Assembly (NCBI GenBank): GCA_030149815.1
Contig: JASLHI010000013.1
Span: 1 to 40,923 of the forward strand
From: Aquirhabdus sp.
GTDB taxonomy: Bacteria > Pseudomonadota > Gammaproteobacteria > Pseudomonadales > Moraxellaceae
Direction of reading: 5' to 3'
DNA: 40,923 nt
Within the stretch, counting starts at the first letter, position 1; every line of letters starts with the position of its first letter. Both the position numbers and the translations under genes were made by a program. Under the pieces are notes generated by a model. That model did no database searches, was not told the origin of the DNA, and worked only from the letters and a program-made list of their open reading frames with translations. Shown here one piece after another: positions 25,382-32,869 of this stretch.

Positions 25382-26911
25382 ATGACAGTCCGCACTCGTA
25401 TTGCTCCGTCACCAACAGGCTTTCCTCACGTAGGAACGGCCTATGTTGCCTTGTTCAATCTTTGTTTTGCTCGCCAGCATGGCGGTGAGTTTATTCTACG
25501 GATTGAAGATACTGATCAAACGCGCTCAACTCCTGAATCTGAACAGATGATTCTGGATTCATTGCGTTGGTTGGGACTGAACTGGGCGGAAGGGCCTGAT
25601 GTGGGTGGTAAACATGCGCCTTATCGTCAGAGCGAGCGTCGTGATATTTATACGCAACATTCACAAATTTTGCTGAATAAAGGTCATGCCTTTAACTGCT
25701 TCTGTAGCGAAGCGCGTTTAACCGAAGTGCGTAATGCACAAATGGCGAATAAAGAAACGCCACGTTATGACGGTCATTGTTTGAACTTGTCTGCTGAAGA
25801 AGTTGCGACGCGGATCGCCGCTGGCGAAGCGCATGTGGTACGCATGAAAGTGCCTACGGAAGGCATTTGCCAAATCGATGACATGCTGCGTGGCGAGATT
25901 GAAATTCCGTGGGAACAGGTCGATATGCAGGTTTTGCTCAAGCAAGACGGCTTGCCGACTTATCATCTCGCAAACGTAGTTGATGACCATTTGATGGAAA
26001 TCAGCCATGTGCTGCGCGGTGAAGAGTGGATTTCTTCTGCACCAAAACACAAATTGCTGTATCAATATTTCGGCTGGGATATGCCTGTATTGTGCCATTT
26101 ACCATTATTACGTAATCCAGATAAATCGAAGCTATCGAAACGTAAAAACCCAACTAGCATTACTTATTATCGTGATATGGGCTTCTTACCAGAAGCACTG
26201 GTCAATTATCTGGGTCGTATGGGCTGGTCAATGCCAGATGAGCGTGAGAAGTTTACCCTTGCTGAAATGATCGAACACTTTGATATTGCGCGGGTATCGC
26301 TGGGTGGACCGATTTTTGATGTGGAAAAACTCACATGGCTTAATGGTCTATGGATTCGTGATTTATCGCCAGGGGCATTGCTGGATAAAATCCTCGCATG
26401 GCGCGGCAATCGCGATCAACTGGAAAAAATCACCGCAGCCATCCAACCGCGTATCAATATGTTGTCGGATGCAGCGGATTGGGCAGGTTTCTTCTTCAAT
26501 GGTACGCCGAAAGCGACGACTGCATTAACCGCCGAATCATTCGCCCATAAGAAATTGACTCAAGATCAAGTTCGTCAAGTCTTGCAGTTGTCCTTGTGGC
26601 GCTTAGAAAAGCTGATGCAATGGAATGAAGAAACAGTGAAGGCCACGCTGATGACGCTATCTGAACAGATGGAAATCAAGTTGCGTGATTTTATGCCATC
26701 GTTCTTTATCGCGATTGCTGGCGGTTCGAGTTCGACGCCTGTGATGGAGTCGATGGCAATTCTCGGTGCAGATTTGACCTATGCGCGTCTACGTCAGGCA
26801 GTTGAAACGCTTGGCGGCGTCAGCAAAAAAGAAACGTCAGAATGGCAGAAGTTAGATGTTCAACTTGCCATACCGAAAAATCCTGAAGAGGATGCTGAAA
26901 AACCAGCCTAA
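25382..26911 (+). CDS. gltX: Glutamate--tRNA ligase
   Basis: 509-residue class I aminoacyl-tRNA synthetase that charges tRNA-Glu. The HIGH-type signature is seen as PSPTGFPHVGTAY (residues 8-20), and the KMSKS-type loop as KLSKRKNPTS (about residue 250). FILRIEDTDQTRS and GEEWISS are also present. It is longer than E. coli GltX (471) because of insertions and a longer C-terminal anticodon-binding region, as in other Moraxellaceae by my recollection. It is followed 45 bases later by tRNA-Ala. A tRNA-Glu gene, its substrate, is 5.7 kb downstream. Confidence 0.97.
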   Translation: MTVRTRIAPSPTGFPHVGTAYVALFNLCFARQHGGEFILRIEDTDQTRSTPESEQMILDSLRWLGLNWAEGPDVGGKHAPYRQSERRDIYTQHSQILLNKGHAFNCFCSEARLTEVRNAQMANKETPRYDGHCLNLSAEEVATRIAAGEAHVVRMKVPTEGICQIDDMLRGEIEIPWEQVDMQVLLKQDGLPTYHLANVVDDHLMEISHVLRGEEWISSAPKHKLLYQYFGWDMPVLCHLPLLRNPDKSKLSKRKNPTSITYYRDMGFLPEALVNYLGRMGWSMPDEREKFTLAEMIEHFDIARVSLGGPIFDVEKLTWLNGLWIRDLSPGALLDKILAWRGNRDQLEKITAAIQPRINMLSDAADWAGFFFNGTPKATTALTAESFAHKKLTQDQVRQVLQLSLWRLEKLMQWNEETVKATLMTLSEQMEIKLRDFMPSFFIAIAGGSSSTPVMESMAILGADLTYARLRQAVETLGGVSKKETSEWQKLDVQLAIPKNPEEDAEKPA

Positions 26912-26956
26912 ACAATTGACAGTGCGAACATGAATCCCTAACATGTGCGCCTGCAT

Positions 26957-27032
26957 GGGGATATAGCTCAGTTGGTAGAGCGCTACAATGGCATTGTAGA
27001 GGTCAGCGGTTCGATCCCGCTTATCTCCACCA
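26957..27032 (+). tRNA. tRNA-Ala (GGC)
   Basis: 76-nt cloverleaf with encoded CCA. The anticodon arm CTACA-ATGGCAT-TGTAG gives anticodon GGC. The acceptor stem pairs GGGGATA with TATCTCC and contains the G3:U70 wobble that is the identity mark of alanine tRNA. The T-arm reads AGCGG-TTCGATC-CCGCT. Confidence 0.97.
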
Positions 27033-27054
27033 TATTCAAGTTTGATTTGAACTG

Positions 27055-27094
27055 CAAAAAAAGCCTAGTCATCAAAAGATACTAGGCTTTTTTA
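27055..27094 (+). terminator. Terminator after tRNA-Ala
   Basis: AAGCCTAGT / ACTAGGCTT stem with an 11-base loop, an A-run before it and a T-run after it. It ends the gltX-tRNA-Ala unit. Confidence 0.9.
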
Positions 27095-27229
27095 TTGCCC
27101 ATAGATTTTGCTCATGTATCTTGAAATATTGACCGTATTAGGCGCAAGATAGAGAACATAGCAATAAGCCATTTGAATAATAAAACCGTTCGTTTAAGCG
27201 ATTTTTCATTCTTCGTGATGGAGAACATG

Positions 27230-27454
27230 ATGAGCTTTAAACAGATTATGCCTGCTGATAATTGGTATTGGCATCATGATGGACAATATCAACGTGTGAC
27301 GGCCTTTGCCTTGAATGGGATTGGAGATCTTGTCGCTTTGGTTTATAAGCATGGTCAAGGAAATGCATTTTATCAGCCACCTGAAGGTGAGCTGGTTCAC
27401 GCTGATGATGTGCCGCGATCGTGTGAAGAGAAGCCTAATTCGTTTCTAACGTGA
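27230..27454 (+). CDS. Small protein of unknown function
   Basis: 74-residue soluble protein that I do not recognise. It is rich in aromatic residues at the N-terminus (DNWYWHHDGQYQR), followed by VTAFALNGIGDLVALVYKHG, and has an acidic, hydrophilic tail. There is no signal peptide or membrane helix. GGAG lies 6 bases before the ATG at 27230, and a second ATG lies directly before it at 27227. The alternating polar/hydrophobic pattern looks like a small beta fold. It is placed between the tRNA-Ala terminator and ogt, 56 bases upstream of ogt, so co-transcription with ogt is possible. Confidence 0.65.
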   Translation: MSFKQIMPADNWYWHHDGQYQRVTAFALNGIGDLVALVYKHGQGNAFYQPPEGELVHADDVPRSCEEKPNSFLT

Positions 27455-27510
27455 TGAATTCAAAAGCTTCTGGTGATGCGCTTAAGGGCTTTTGATAGGA
27501 GTGTCGATAG

Positions 27511-28050
27511 TTGTCATATGAATACAAGATGATGGACACTCCAGTTGGTATGTTGACACTGGTTGCTCAAGCATCAAGGCTTGCTGCAATTTTGTGGGAG
27601 GATGATCATCCGACTCGAGTACGGTTGAGAGTGATGCATGCCAATGAAACTCATCCTGTTTTGATGGAAACAGAGCGTCAATTGAGAGAGTATTTTGCTG
27701 GGGTGAGAACCCATTTTGATGTTCCATTAGAGTTCTCTGGAACCGAATTTCAGAAGCAAGTTTGGGCAGCGTTGCTGACAATTCCTTTCGGTGTAACCAG
27801 AAGTTATTTAGATATTGCTGAGCAGATTGGCAACGTGAAGGCTGTTCGTGCGGTCGGTGCTGCGAATGGTCGAAATCCTATTTCGATTATCGCGCCTTGT
27901 CATCGCGTGATTGGTAAGTCGGGTGATTTGACCGGTTTTGCAGGCGGTCTTCGGGCAAAAGAATTACTGCTTCTATTGGAAGGTCATGAGTTAAGACAGA
28001 AATCAGCGGTTACGCGAAGCCAACTGATGTTATTTGAAAGTGATGCATAA
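27511..28050 (+). CDS. ogt: Methylated-DNA--protein-cysteine methyltransferase
   Basis: 179-residue suicide DNA-repair protein that moves an alkyl group from O6-alkylguanine (or O4-alkylthymine) to its own cysteine. The active site is PCHRV with Cys 130. The helix-turn-helix DNA-binding part (TEFQKQVWAALLTIPFG...RAVGAANGRNP) precedes it, and GFAGGLRAKELLLLLEG closes the domain. Length and the lack of an Ada-type N-terminal domain fit Ogt. The start is probably a TTG with AGGAG 9 bases upstream; ATGs lie six and seven codons later. The next gene is an AlkB-like protein, so two alkylation-repair folds sit together. Confidence 0.92.
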   Translation: MSYEYKMMDTPVGMLTLVAQASRLAAILWEDDHPTRVRLRVMHANETHPVLMETERQLREYFAGVRTHFDVPLEFSGTEFQKQVWAALLTIPFGVTRSYLDIAEQIGNVKAVRAVGAANGRNPISIIAPCHRVIGKSGDLTGFAGGLRAKELLLLLEGHELRQKSAVTRSQLMLFESDA

Positions 28051-28139
28051 TTCATTTCAGTAGTACATTAAGAATAATTAATCAAACTGTTGTTTTTTAT
28101 AAATATAATAAATGTATGAATGAAGGATGCAGAAATAAC

Positions 28140-28703
28140 ATGGATGCGATTGAACACCATTTGCCGAAAGCAAATATTTACATCATACGTCAGTATGTCA
28201 AAGATACGGAACCACTGTTCGATCATTTGAAGACGCATTTGAATTGGATTCGAGGGCGTTCACCCAGTAGTCCCGCATATTGCAATATGGGAACGGATTA
28301 TCTGGCTTCATCGGGAAAATTGCGGACTGGACAGAAGTTAGATCCGATTATTTTGAAGCTTCTGAGTCGTCTGAATGATGAACTGAATGTGATGATGAAC
28401 TCATGCTTTGTGATATTTTACGAAACAGAGCAAGCGGAATTACCGTATCGCGAGCAAGCAACACCATCCTTAGATCCTGACCAGCCGATATTAACGATTT
28501 TTTGTGGTGCACCCAGCAAAGCAATGTTTAAGGATATCCAGAGTGCTGAGGAATTTGAGTTTTTGTTATTGGATGGTGATTTATTGATATTGCCTGATGA
28601 TTGTCAAAAAAGTTACCTGAATTCAATTAAAAAAGCTGATACCGCGTTTAGTCCTCGTATGTCTCTGTCATTTAGGCGATTTAACGATGGCGTATTTTAT
28701 TAG
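28140..28703 (+). CDS. AlkB-like protein lacking the iron ligands
   Basis: 187-residue protein whose C-terminal half follows the AlkB/2-oxoglutarate dioxygenase fold: LNDELNVMMNSCFVIFYE, then a strand ILTIFCGAPSKAMF, then LLLDGDLLILPDDCQ and RMSLSFRRF. The two arginines that bind 2-oxoglutarate in AlkB are kept (Arg 173 and Arg 179). The iron-binding H-x-D is replaced by R-E-Q (104-106), and the distal His by Asn (161, in SYLNSIKK). It is therefore probably not an active dioxygenase. The start is uncertain: the ATG at 28140 is preferred, with GAAGGA rather far upstream; 28116 is the alternative. It lies 89 bases after ogt, suggesting a role near alkylation repair. The fold call is by motif alignment only. 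Confidence 0.65.
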   Translation: MDAIEHHLPKANIYIIRQYVKDTEPLFDHLKTHLNWIRGRSPSSPAYCNMGTDYLASSGKLRTGQKLDPIILKLLSRLNDELNVMMNSCFVIFYETEQAELPYREQATPSLDPDQPILTIFCGAPSKAMFKDIQSAEEFEFLLLDGDLLILPDDCQKSYLNSIKKADTAFSPRMSLSFRRFNDGVFY

Positions 28704-28727
28704 GATTTTTAAGGTGTTTTAAGGCGA

Positions 28728-29927
28728 TTAATCCGCAACGATAAAACGATTACGTCCAGTTGTTTTGGCCTTATAGAGTGCTGCATCGGATTTTTTAATA
28801 AAGTCGCTAGATTGCTCATGAAGCTCTGGAATCGTGCATGCAACCCCGATACTAATGGTCACATATTCTGCGACAGGGCTTGCTGGATGAGGGATGGCAA
28901 GCTCTCGAACTAAGTGAACCAATCGCTCTGCTTGTGTTACAGCATGTTCCCGATCAGTGGTTGAAAATAATAAGAGAAATTCTTCACCGCCATAGCGTGC
29001 AGCCAAATCACCACTTCGTGAGGCACATTTGGCGAGGCTATCCGCGATGATTTTAAGGCAACGATCGCCTTCTTGATGACCTAAGGTATCGTTATAGTGT
29101 TTAAAGTAATCGATATCGATCATCATCACAGTGAGCGGTGTTTTGTAGCGAATTGAGCGGTTCCATTCGCTTGTAATCACTTCATCTAAATGACGACGAT
29201 TTGCGAGACCTGTCAAAGCATCTCTTTGCGACAAAGTTTCAAGCTGTTTTGCTTGGTCGACCATTTTGAGTCGGGTCAACTCAATCAAGCAGCTTTGCAG
29301 ATAGTTTTCACGATGTTGATGGTCTGTTGCATAGGCTAAACACATGCCAAGAAAGCTACTGAACGTATAGGTACGTTGTAAGAGCGTCCATTCCAATTGA
29401 CCATGAAAATGCATGGTGATGAGTAAACCGAGTACGCCACCAGACCAGCCTGCAAGCGTTGCCGTATAGAAGCGCATGCCAACAAAGCCATAAATAATCA
29501 CAACGGCATACATCATCGCCGCATGATAGAGGACATTACCACCTCCATCCAAGATTCCTGTCATGGCAAAAGAAAGGGCAATGGCCAGCGATGATCCGAC
29601 GCAGGTATAGAGATCAAACCATTGCGCCAAGCTTTTGAATAAAGAGAATATCCATGCGATAAAAACAATGACACCGACCCAACCATATAGTAAGAGCCAA
29701 TTTTTGACATCTGTGGTCGGAATGGTTTGGTAAATCCCCGCAGATAGATAGAGATATAGGCCAAGGATAATTAATCCGCGGACGCGAAATTCACGGGCTG
29801 CTTCGTTTTTGTATTGACGACTGTATTGTTGTTCTAACTTACGGGGAAATTTAACAAGATACATCCGGCTGTTAATCAGCCTTATTATTTCTTTCCGTAC
29901 TAGCAAATTAGAACCATCTAATTTCAT
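28728..29927 (-). CDS. Membrane-bound diguanylate cyclase (GGDEF)
   Basis: 399-residue inner-membrane protein. About six hydrophobic segments (residues 50-205) form an N-terminal sensor with no named domain that I can assign. A short coiled coil leads to a GGDEF domain with the active-site loop RYGGEEF (about 313-317) and a complete inhibitory I-site R-x-x-D (RSGD) five residues before it. It should therefore make c-di-GMP under product inhibition. The start ATG at 29927 has AAGGA 8 bases upstream; a start three codons earlier overlaps that site. It is convergent with the AlkB-like gene and divergent from the TenA-like gene. Confidence 0.92.
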   Translation of the reverse strand: MKLDGSNLLVRKEIIRLINSRMYLVKFPRKLEQQYSRQYKNEAAREFRVRGLIILGLYLYLSAGIYQTIPTTDVKNWLLLYGWVGVIVFIAWIFSLFKSLAQWFDLYTCVGSSLAIALSFAMTGILDGGGNVLYHAAMMYAVVIIYGFVGMRFYTATLAGWSGGVLGLLITMHFHGQLEWTLLQRTYTFSSFLGMCLAYATDHQHRENYLQSCLIELTRLKMVDQAKQLETLSQRDALTGLANRRHLDEVITSEWNRSIRYKTPLTVMMIDIDYFKHYNDTLGHQEGDRCLKIIADSLAKCASRSGDLAARYGGEEFLLLFSTTDREHAVTQAERLVHLVRELAIPHPASPVAEYVTISIGVACTIPELHEQSSDFIKKSDAALYKAKTTGRNRFIVAD

Positions 29928-30256
29928 GTCCCACATCCTTGTGATGGAAAATCGCTTTTTATATTTGCCTAAGCTTTATGACATCCACTCTTGTACAACT
30001 TTTTTACCGATAGTATTCGATAACATTCCTTAAGATTCAGCGCTATTTCTAAACTAACCGTAAATTTGATTATTCTTAAATATGCGATTAATTTTGGCAA
30101 AGATGTGACAGAAATACATGAAATATGCGCTGTTTTCTAATGTTGTTGATCAAATTACTATCAGAGTTGTTTGTGCATTAGTTATATCATGGTATTGTAT
30201 GGAATGTTAATAGGAAGTTGAAAATAAAGGGTGTCTAAAAATAAAGGATGTCAAAA
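29928..30256. other. Divergent gap between GGDEF and TenA-like genes
   Basis: 329 AT-rich bases with no ORF. It must hold promoters for both genes, but I could not place a convincing -35/-10 pair. The notable structure is a 17-base tandem repeat just before the TenA-like start. Confidence 0.5.
30223..30256 (+). repeat. 17-base tandem repeat carrying the ribosome-binding site
   Basis: Two adjacent copies, aataaagggtgtctaaa and aataaaggatgtcaaaa, differ at three positions. Each holds an AAGG core, so the TenA-like gene has a duplicated Shine-Dalgarno region with only the second copy at proper spacing. Confidence 0.7.
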
Positions 30257-31006
30257 ATGGCAGCTGAAGAAAAAACGTATACGAAAGAGTTAGAAATAAC
30301 GCCGCACAATGAATGGGCGCAAGCGTTTTGGGATCATTTACTCCCGATAAAAATGCGAGTGAGCGAGCACCCGCTTTTCTTGGCAATGGCATCTGGTGAG
30401 CTTAGTGTCCCTTGTTTTCGTCATGCATTATTGAATTTTTATCCTTTAGTGGCACATTTCCCATCATATATGGCAATGAATCTGGCTAAAGCCACGGATT
30501 TCTATGCGCCTGGTGTGACAGATACACGCACATGGCTAATCCAAAATATTAAGGTCGAAGAGCGGCATTTATTTTGGTATCGCGATTGGGCAATGGGATT
30601 TGGTTTGACTGTTGATCAATTAGATCAAGTGACACCACCCGTTGCGATGGATGCGGTTAATCATTTTTTGTGGAGCATGAATTATCGTGCGAGTTTGGTC
30701 GAAGGCATTGCCGCGACAAACTTGGCAATAGAGTGGGCGACTAGTGATTGGACGGTTCAGGTGTATAAAGGAATTAAAAAATACACCCACCACCCAGAAT
30801 TGCAGATTAATACCAGAACAATTGCATGGTTACGTGCACATGCCCACTACGATGATGTACATCCCTATCAAGCGATGGAGTTGATCAAACGCTTGTGTGA
30901 TCATGATCCACAGATGCAGCAGAAGGCATTGCGTGCAGCTCAGCAGGGACTTGAGTATTATGAGCTTGCTTTGGATGCGTGTTATCAGATTCAACAGGCA
31001 CAGTAA
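30257..31006 (+). CDS. TenA/CADD-like (heme-oxygenase-fold) protein
   Basis: 249-residue all-helical protein of the TenA/PqqC/CADD superfamily, often labelled iron-containing redox enzyme. HPLFLAMASGELS near residue 38 is typical of the fold's first helices. Possible metal ligands are Glu 149 (in SLVEGIAATN) and the H-x3-D-x2-H pattern His 195, Asp 199, His 202 (in AHAHYDDVHPYQ), which matches CADD-type diiron proteins. The first ligand pair, expected near VEERHLFWYRDW, is less clear. TenA-type thiaminase activity is not supported because the TenA active-site Cys is not evident. The ATG at 30257 has AAGGA at 8 bases; 30248 is too close to it. It lies between two GGDEF genes. Confidence 0.75.
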   Translation: MAAEEKTYTKELEITPHNEWAQAFWDHLLPIKMRVSEHPLFLAMASGELSVPCFRHALLNFYPLVAHFPSYMAMNLAKATDFYAPGVTDTRTWLIQNIKVEERHLFWYRDWAMGFGLTVDQLDQVTPPVAMDAVNHFLWSMNYRASLVEGIAATNLAIEWATSDWTVQVYKGIKKYTHHPELQINTRTIAWLRAHAHYDDVHPYQAMELIKRLCDHDPQMQQKALRAAQQGLEYYELALDACYQIQQAQ

Positions 31007-31040
31007 TCTTGTTATAAAAATGAAGGCTAATCTAAGATGA

Positions 31041-32192
31041 TTATGCTTCTTCTTCCAATTCAGCAATGAGCGCGTCCATAGGTCTCATTGGCGGCGCAGA
31101 GCCAACGACGCAGTTACGACCTGCAGTTTTGGCTTGATAGAGTGCTGTATCAGCGAGTTGGATTAATCTTTCCTCGCATAAATCATCTAAAGGCTGTTCA
31201 GCAACCCCAATACTGACTGTGAATGAAAACGGGATACCTGCAAGGCTGGTGATTCGAGCTTCTGCCACGGCTGTCCGAATACGTTCAGCAACGCCGAGCG
31301 TATTTGGCAGGGTTGCATTGATCACCAGAATCGCAAATTCTTCACCGCCGATGCGCGCAACGACATCGAGTTGACGTGCGACAGTACGACAAATATCAGC
31401 GACAGTACGGATGACTAAATCACCTGTTGGATGACCATGTGTATCATTAATCGCTTTGAAATGATCGATGTCTAAAATCATCAATGAAGATGGGTGGTTA
31501 AATCGAAGACCTCGTAGTATTTCTTGTTGCAGCACGGGCATAAAGTGTCGACGATTGCTCAGACCCGTCATGGAGTCAGTGTTGGATGCCAGTTCGAGAG
31601 CCGCTTGTAATTCATATCGAATGCGATAATTGTTGGCAAAAATATAATGTGTCAGCATCAGGACGATTGCCGCAGGCCAAATGACAGCGATGTATTGGTC
31701 ATAAGGGAAATCTTTAGCGAAGCCGATAAGTCCTAGTAACTGAGGGGTAGCTGCATACAGACATGTACTTAACAGGTTGACACGCAGCGAGAAGCCTTGA
31801 AACATAACCAGTGGCAGAAAAAGTAGATACATGAATACAGGAAGGCCGTGCGCCATGCCGTTATGTAATCGATTCATGATTTCAGCAAGAATAATCGCTG
31901 CGGCGAATCCAGAGCTGACAGCGATCAGCTCAATCGTACGTCGACTTTTAATATATTTAAAAATAAAAGGATAGATGAGGAGTATCAGAAATAGCAGTCT
32001 CAGACCAATCGTGTGGCGTGCGCCGATTGGATCGGTAATATGATCCCAAATCCATTCACCTGCACCGAGTAACGCGGTCACGAAGAACATGACGAGACTG
32101 AGATGACGATGATCTCGCATTTTTTTGTCGAGTAAGGGTTTAGGTTCAGCGAGAAACTTAAAAAAGCGTGTAAATTGGCTTGATGTCTTCAT
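31041..32192 (-). CDS. Membrane-bound diguanylate cyclase (GGDEF)
   Basis: 383-residue inner-membrane protein with about six hydrophobic helices (residues 32-185) and a C-terminal GGDEF domain. The active-site loop is RIGGEEF, with an intact I-site R-x-x-D (RQLD) five residues before it. LDIDHFKAINDTHGH, the metal/GTP-binding stretch, is complete, so it is predicted active and product-inhibited. The start at 32192 follows AGAAGG; in-frame starts at 32240 and 32249 are alternatives. It is convergent with the TenA-like gene (34-base gap). It resembles the other GGDEF protein of this window in layout, but the sensor regions differ in sequence, so they are not a recent duplication. Confidence 0.92.
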   Translation of the reverse strand: MKTSSQFTRFFKFLAEPKPLLDKKMRDHRHLSLVMFFVTALLGAGEWIWDHITDPIGARHTIGLRLLFLILLIYPFIFKYIKSRRTIELIAVSSGFAAAIILAEIMNRLHNGMAHGLPVFMYLLFLPLVMFQGFSLRVNLLSTCLYAATPQLLGLIGFAKDFPYDQYIAVIWPAAIVLMLTHYIFANNYRIRYELQAALELASNTDSMTGLSNRRHFMPVLQQEILRGLRFNHPSSLMILDIDHFKAINDTHGHPTGDLVIRTVADICRTVARQLDVVARIGGEEFAILVINATLPNTLGVAERIRTAVAEARITSLAGIPFSFTVSIGVAEQPLDDLCEERLIQLADTALYQAKTAGRNCVVGSAPPMRPMDALIAELEEEA

Positions 32193-32633
32193 AGAACCTT
32201 CTGCTCCGAAGGAATTTAAATGAGACTTCTCCTGTCCCATCGAACGCACGCGCGTTATCTGTGGTTTTTGTAGTACGACATTACCAAATGATGAGACTTG
32301 AGTTTATAACGTTCCAAGCTCCATTTGAGCCGCATAAGCGACATAACCATACATGGATTCTAGGTGATGAGCAATGCGTAACATCTCTGTTTATGAGTCT
32401 CTCATCGGATAGTCTAGAGTTGGTTGATTTTTAGGCTTATTTTGGTTTAGTCGGCTAGAAACTTGATGCAGATTGTCTATATTGACTCTTTGAAGGTCAG
32501 GAAGTGACCGTATGAACGCTTTTTGTAAATTAATAATTGCGTACATAGGCTAATGGCGATAGAATCGCACCGCTTTAGTGAGGTACTGGTTGAATTGATC
32601 GTTAAGTCATAAATCAGTTTTGCTAAATGTCCT
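32193..32633. other. Gap between GGDEF gene and tRNA-Glu
   Basis: 441 bases without an ORF. It should contain the promoters of the minus-strand GGDEF gene and of tRNA-Glu. I see no convincing consensus promoter, repeat or hairpin here. Confidence 0.5.
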
Positions 32634-32709
32634 GTCCCCATCGTCTAGAGGCCTAGGACATCACCCTTTCACGGTGAGTACCGGGGTTCGAATCCCCGTG
32701 GGGACGCCA
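32634..32709 (+). tRNA. tRNA-Glu (TTC), likely attachment site of the element
   Basis: 76-nt cloverleaf with encoded CCA. The anticodon loop CCTTTCA has anticodon TTC. The acceptor stem is GTCCCCA / TGGGGAC and the T-arm CGGGG-TTCGAAT-CCCCG. A tyrosine integrase gene starts 160 bases downstream in the same direction, so the tRNA 3' end is the probable attB/attL site. Confidence 0.97.
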
Positions 32710-32742
32710 AATTCGAGATTGCTGTAGTCCATTACAGTACGT

Positions 32743-32776
32743 AAAGCCCTTTAGCATCAAGCTTTAGGGCTTTTTT
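32743..32776 (+). terminator. Terminator after tRNA-Glu
   Basis: AAAGCCCT / AGGGCTTT stem, extended by AGC/GCT past a two-base mismatch, then six T. It lies between the tRNA and the integrase. Confidence 0.85.
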
Positions 32777-32820
32777 GTTATCCGCGTTTGTTCACATAAA
32801 TCCACCAATTTCCACTCCCA

Positions 32821-32858
32821 TTAACGGTACATTTGACGGTATCAAGACATACCGTTAA
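32821..32858. promoter_or_regulatory. Overlapping inverted repeats before the integrase
   Basis: TTAACGGTA (32821-32829) and TACCGTTAA (32850-32858) form a 9-bp dyad. A second dyad, ACGGTAT (32836-32842) / ATACCGT (32849-32855), shares its right arm. The three ACGGTA-type boxes, 12 to 30 bases before the integrase start, look like integrase arm sites or an autoregulatory operator. Confidence 0.55.
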
Positions 32859-32869
32859 TAGGTGCTATC

